Shown here: positions 3,654-5,447 of the stretch, piece after piece | Layout of the letters: every line of letters starts with the position of its first letter | Numbering within the stretch: the stretch's first letter is position 1 | NCBI GenBank assembly: GCA_017998495.1 | Contig: JAGOCY010000128.1 | Coordinates: 1 to 5,447, forward strand | DNA: 5,447 nucleotides | Source of the DNA: Corallincola sp. | GTDB lineage: Bacteria > Pseudomonadota > Gammaproteobacteria > Enterobacterales > Neiellaceae | Direction of reading: 5' to 3' | Made by a program: the position numbers and the translations under genes | The notes under the pieces: generated by a model | What the model was told of the DNA's origin: nothing | Database searches by the model: none | The model's input: only the letters and a program-made list of their open reading frames with translations

Positions 3654-5447
3654 ATGAGTGACAAACTGATTTATCCGAGCGATGAGGTGGTGGCCCAGGC
3701 CAACATCCAGGACTACGACAGCCTCTATCAGCGCTCGATCAGCGATCGTGAGGGGTTCTGGGCCGAGCAGGCCAACGAGCTGGGCTGGTATCAGCCCTGG
3801 TCCCAGGTGCTGGATGACAGCAAGCCGCCGTTTTACAAATGGTTCGTCGGCGCCAAATGCAACATCGTGCACAACGCCATCGACCGTCATCTCAAGAGCG
3901 CGACCCGCAACAAGCTGGCGATCATCTGGGAGAGCGAACGCGGCGCGGTGCGCACCTTCTCCTATCACGCCCTCAACCGTGAGGTCTGTCAGTTCGCCAA
4001 CGTACTCAAAAGTATGGGGGTGCGCAAAGGTGACATCGTCACCATCTACATGCCACAGATCCCCGAGCTGGTGTTTGCCATGCTCGCCTGCGCCAAGATC
4101 GGCGCCGCCCACAGCGTGGTCTATGGCGGCTTCTCCACCGAGGCGCTGGCAGCACGCATCGAGGACGCCAACAGCCGGGTGCTGGTGACCGCCGATGGCG
4201 GTTTTCGCCGTGGCAAGCCCACCGATCTCAAGAGCATCGCCAATGAGGCGATGCAGCGCAGCCCGACCATCGAGGTGTGCATCTGCGTGCGCAACAACGG
4301 CCTGGATGTGGCGATGGAGAGCGAGCGCGACTTCTGGTACCACGATCTGCAGGCCCTGCCCATTGCCTCGCCCAAGTGCGATACCGAGATGATGGACAGC
4401 GAAGATATGCTGTTCATCCTCTACACCTCGGGTACCACTGGTAAACCCAAGGGGTTGATCCATACCCATGGCGGCTATCAGGTCTACACCAGCACCACCC
4501 ACCGCATGGCCTTCGACATCAAGCCTGACGACCGTTGGTGGTGTGCTGCCGATCCGGGCTGGATCACCGGCCACAGCTACATGGTCTACGGCCCGCTGAT
4601 CAACGCCGCCACCATGCTGATGTATGAGGGGGCGCCCAACTACCCCTATCCCAACCGCTGGTGGCAGATGGTGGAGAAGTATGGGGTCAACATCCTCTAC
4701 ACCTCGCCGACCGCTATTCGCGGCCTGATGCGCTATGGCGACCGCTGGCCCAGCCGCCACGATCTGACCAGCCTGCGCCTGCTCGGCTCGGTCGGTGAGC
4801 CGATCAACCCAGAGGCCTGGCGCTGGTTCTATGAAGTGATCGGCGGCAGCCGTTGCCCGATCATCGACACCTGGTGGCAGACCGAAACCGGCGGTTTCAT
4901 GATCTGCCCGCTGCCGATCACCCCGCTCAAACCGGGCTCGGCCACCAGGCCATTCTTTGGTAACGAAGTGGGGGTGGTGGATGAGCAGGGCAATGAGGTG
5001 CCGGTGGGCGAAGAGGGCAAGCTGGTGATCAAGAACCCCTGGCCGGGGATGGCGCGCACCATCTTTAAGGATGACCAGCGCTACGCCGAGCTTTACTGGG
5101 GCGATTACCAGAGCAAGGGCTACTACAAGGCAGGCGACAGCGCCAAGGTGGATAGCGATGGCTACATCTGGGTGATCGGCCGTATGGATGAGGTGCTTAA
5201 AGTCTCCGGTTATCGCCTCGGCACCGCCGAGATCGAAAGCGCCCTGGTCAGCCACCGCGCGGTGTCTGAGGCTGCCGCCATCGGTCTGCCCCATGAGGTC
5301 AAAGGCAACGCCATTCACACTTATGTGATCCTGAAAACCGGGGCCAGTGGCGACAAGGCGCTGGAGAGTGAGCTCAAGGAGCATGTGGCTCACGAGCTGG
5401 GGCGGATCGCCACTCCGGAGACGATTCACTTTGTTGAGTCGCTGCCC
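3654..5447 (+). CDS. acs: Acetyl-CoA synthetase, AMP-forming (3' end missing)
   Basis: The open frame runs off the window edge after 598 codons; the family has about 630-655. The enzyme makes acetyl-CoA from acetate, ATP and CoA through acetyl-AMP, feeding the TCA and glyoxylate cycles. Seen in order: the ACAS N-terminal region (YDSLYQRSISDREGFW, 21-36); IYMPQIPELVFAMLACAKIGA (131-151); the ATP-binding loop YTSGTTGKPKG (257-267); DPGWITGHSY (300-309); GSVGEPINPEAW (378-389); DTWWQTETGG (405-414), where W408 corresponds to the tryptophan (Trp414 in Salmonella Acs) that restricts the pocket to short acids; AGDSAK (493-498); and the hinge/A8 region GRMDEVLKVSGYRLGTAEIES (509-529). The catalytic, acetylatable lysine of the PKTRSGK motif lies beyond the window. 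Differences from E. coli Acs (DPGWI for DVGWV, GDSAK for GDGAR, SGYRLG for SGHRLG) mark a diverged branch, so propionate or another short acid remains possible. It is transcribed away from the leftward pair. Confidence 0.92.
   Translation, partial: MSDKLIYPSDEVVAQANIQDYDSLYQRSISDREGFWAEQANELGWYQPWSQVLDDSKPPFYKWFVGAKCNIVHNAIDRHLKSATRNKLAIIWESERGAVRTFSYHALNREVCQFANVLKSMGVRKGDIVTIYMPQIPELVFAMLACAKIGAAHSVVYGGFSTEALAARIEDANSRVLVTADGGFRRGKPTDLKSIANEAMQRSPTIEVCICVRNNGLDVAMESERDFWYHDLQALPIASPKCDTEMMDSEDMLFILYTSGTTGKPKGLIHTHGGYQVYTSTTHRMAFDIKPDDRWWCAADPGWITGHSYMVYGPLINAATMLMYEGAPNYPYPNRWWQMVEKYGVNILYTSPTAIRGLMRYGDRWPSRHDLTSLRLLGSVGEPINPEAWRWFYEVIGGSRCPIIDTWWQTETGGFMICPLPITPLKPGSATRPFFGNEVGVVDEQGNEVPVGEEGKLVIKNPWPGMARTIFKDDQRYAELYWGDYQSKGYYKAGDSAKVDSDGYIWVIGRMDEVLKVSGYRLGTAEIESALVSHRAVSEAAAIGLPHEVKGNAIHTYVILKTGASGDKALESELKEHVAHELGRIATPETIHFVESLP

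Noticed and set aside
3528..5429. A 633-residue open frame on the minus strand, antisense to acs.
   Set aside because: It lies opposite a clearly real Acs gene. Its translation is a His/Ala/Val/Gly-rich mixture without family motifs, as expected from reading GC-rich codons on the opposite strand. Its 3' end also runs into the intergenic region without a matching gene structure.

Overview
The window looks like chromosomal DNA from a GC-rich gammaproteobacterium. The proteins resemble enterobacterial counterparts (YjjP, YjjB, FolA, MltF-type transglycosylase, Acs) but are clearly diverged, and G/C is strongly favoured at third codon positions. An Aeromonas-like or related Aeromonadales genome fits best. 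This is an inference from recalled protein similarity and base composition, not from a search. There are no mobile elements, tRNA or rRNA genes, CRISPR arrays or phage genes. Coding density is high and no stretch over 300 bases lacks a gene.

Layout. Positions 1-1374 hold a rightward cluster: the 3' part of yjjP, then yjjB, which overlaps it by 10 bases, then folA 16 bases further on. The first two encode the two halves of a ThrE-type inner-membrane exporter, known in E. coli as the succinate exporter YjjPB. folA encodes dihydrofolate reductase. Positions 1375-1439 separate folA from a convergent gene and contain a perfect 13-bp hairpin, probably a terminator shared by both directions. Positions 1440-3473 hold a leftward pair: a 139-residue protein of unknown function that may have an SpoIIAA/STAS-like fold, followed after 54 bases by a membrane-anchored MltF-like lytic transglycosylase (solute-binding domain plus SLT domain). 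Positions 3474-3653 are a divergent intergenic region with two inverted repeats. From 3654 to the end runs the first 598 codons of an AMP-forming acetyl-CoA synthetase, cut by the window edge before its catalytic C-terminal lysine.

How the genes work together. The yjjP-yjjB pair is a true functional unit, and folA is probably co-transcribed with it without being functionally linked. The lytic transglycosylase and the small upstream protein probably share a transcript. Acs activates acetate for the TCA and glyoxylate cycles and is unrelated in function to its divergent neighbour. I see no convincing new multi-gene system. The most interesting items are the unrecognised 139-residue protein, the inverted repeats in front of acs, the sequence divergence of the Acs protein, and an unusual residue in the dihydrofolate reductase.
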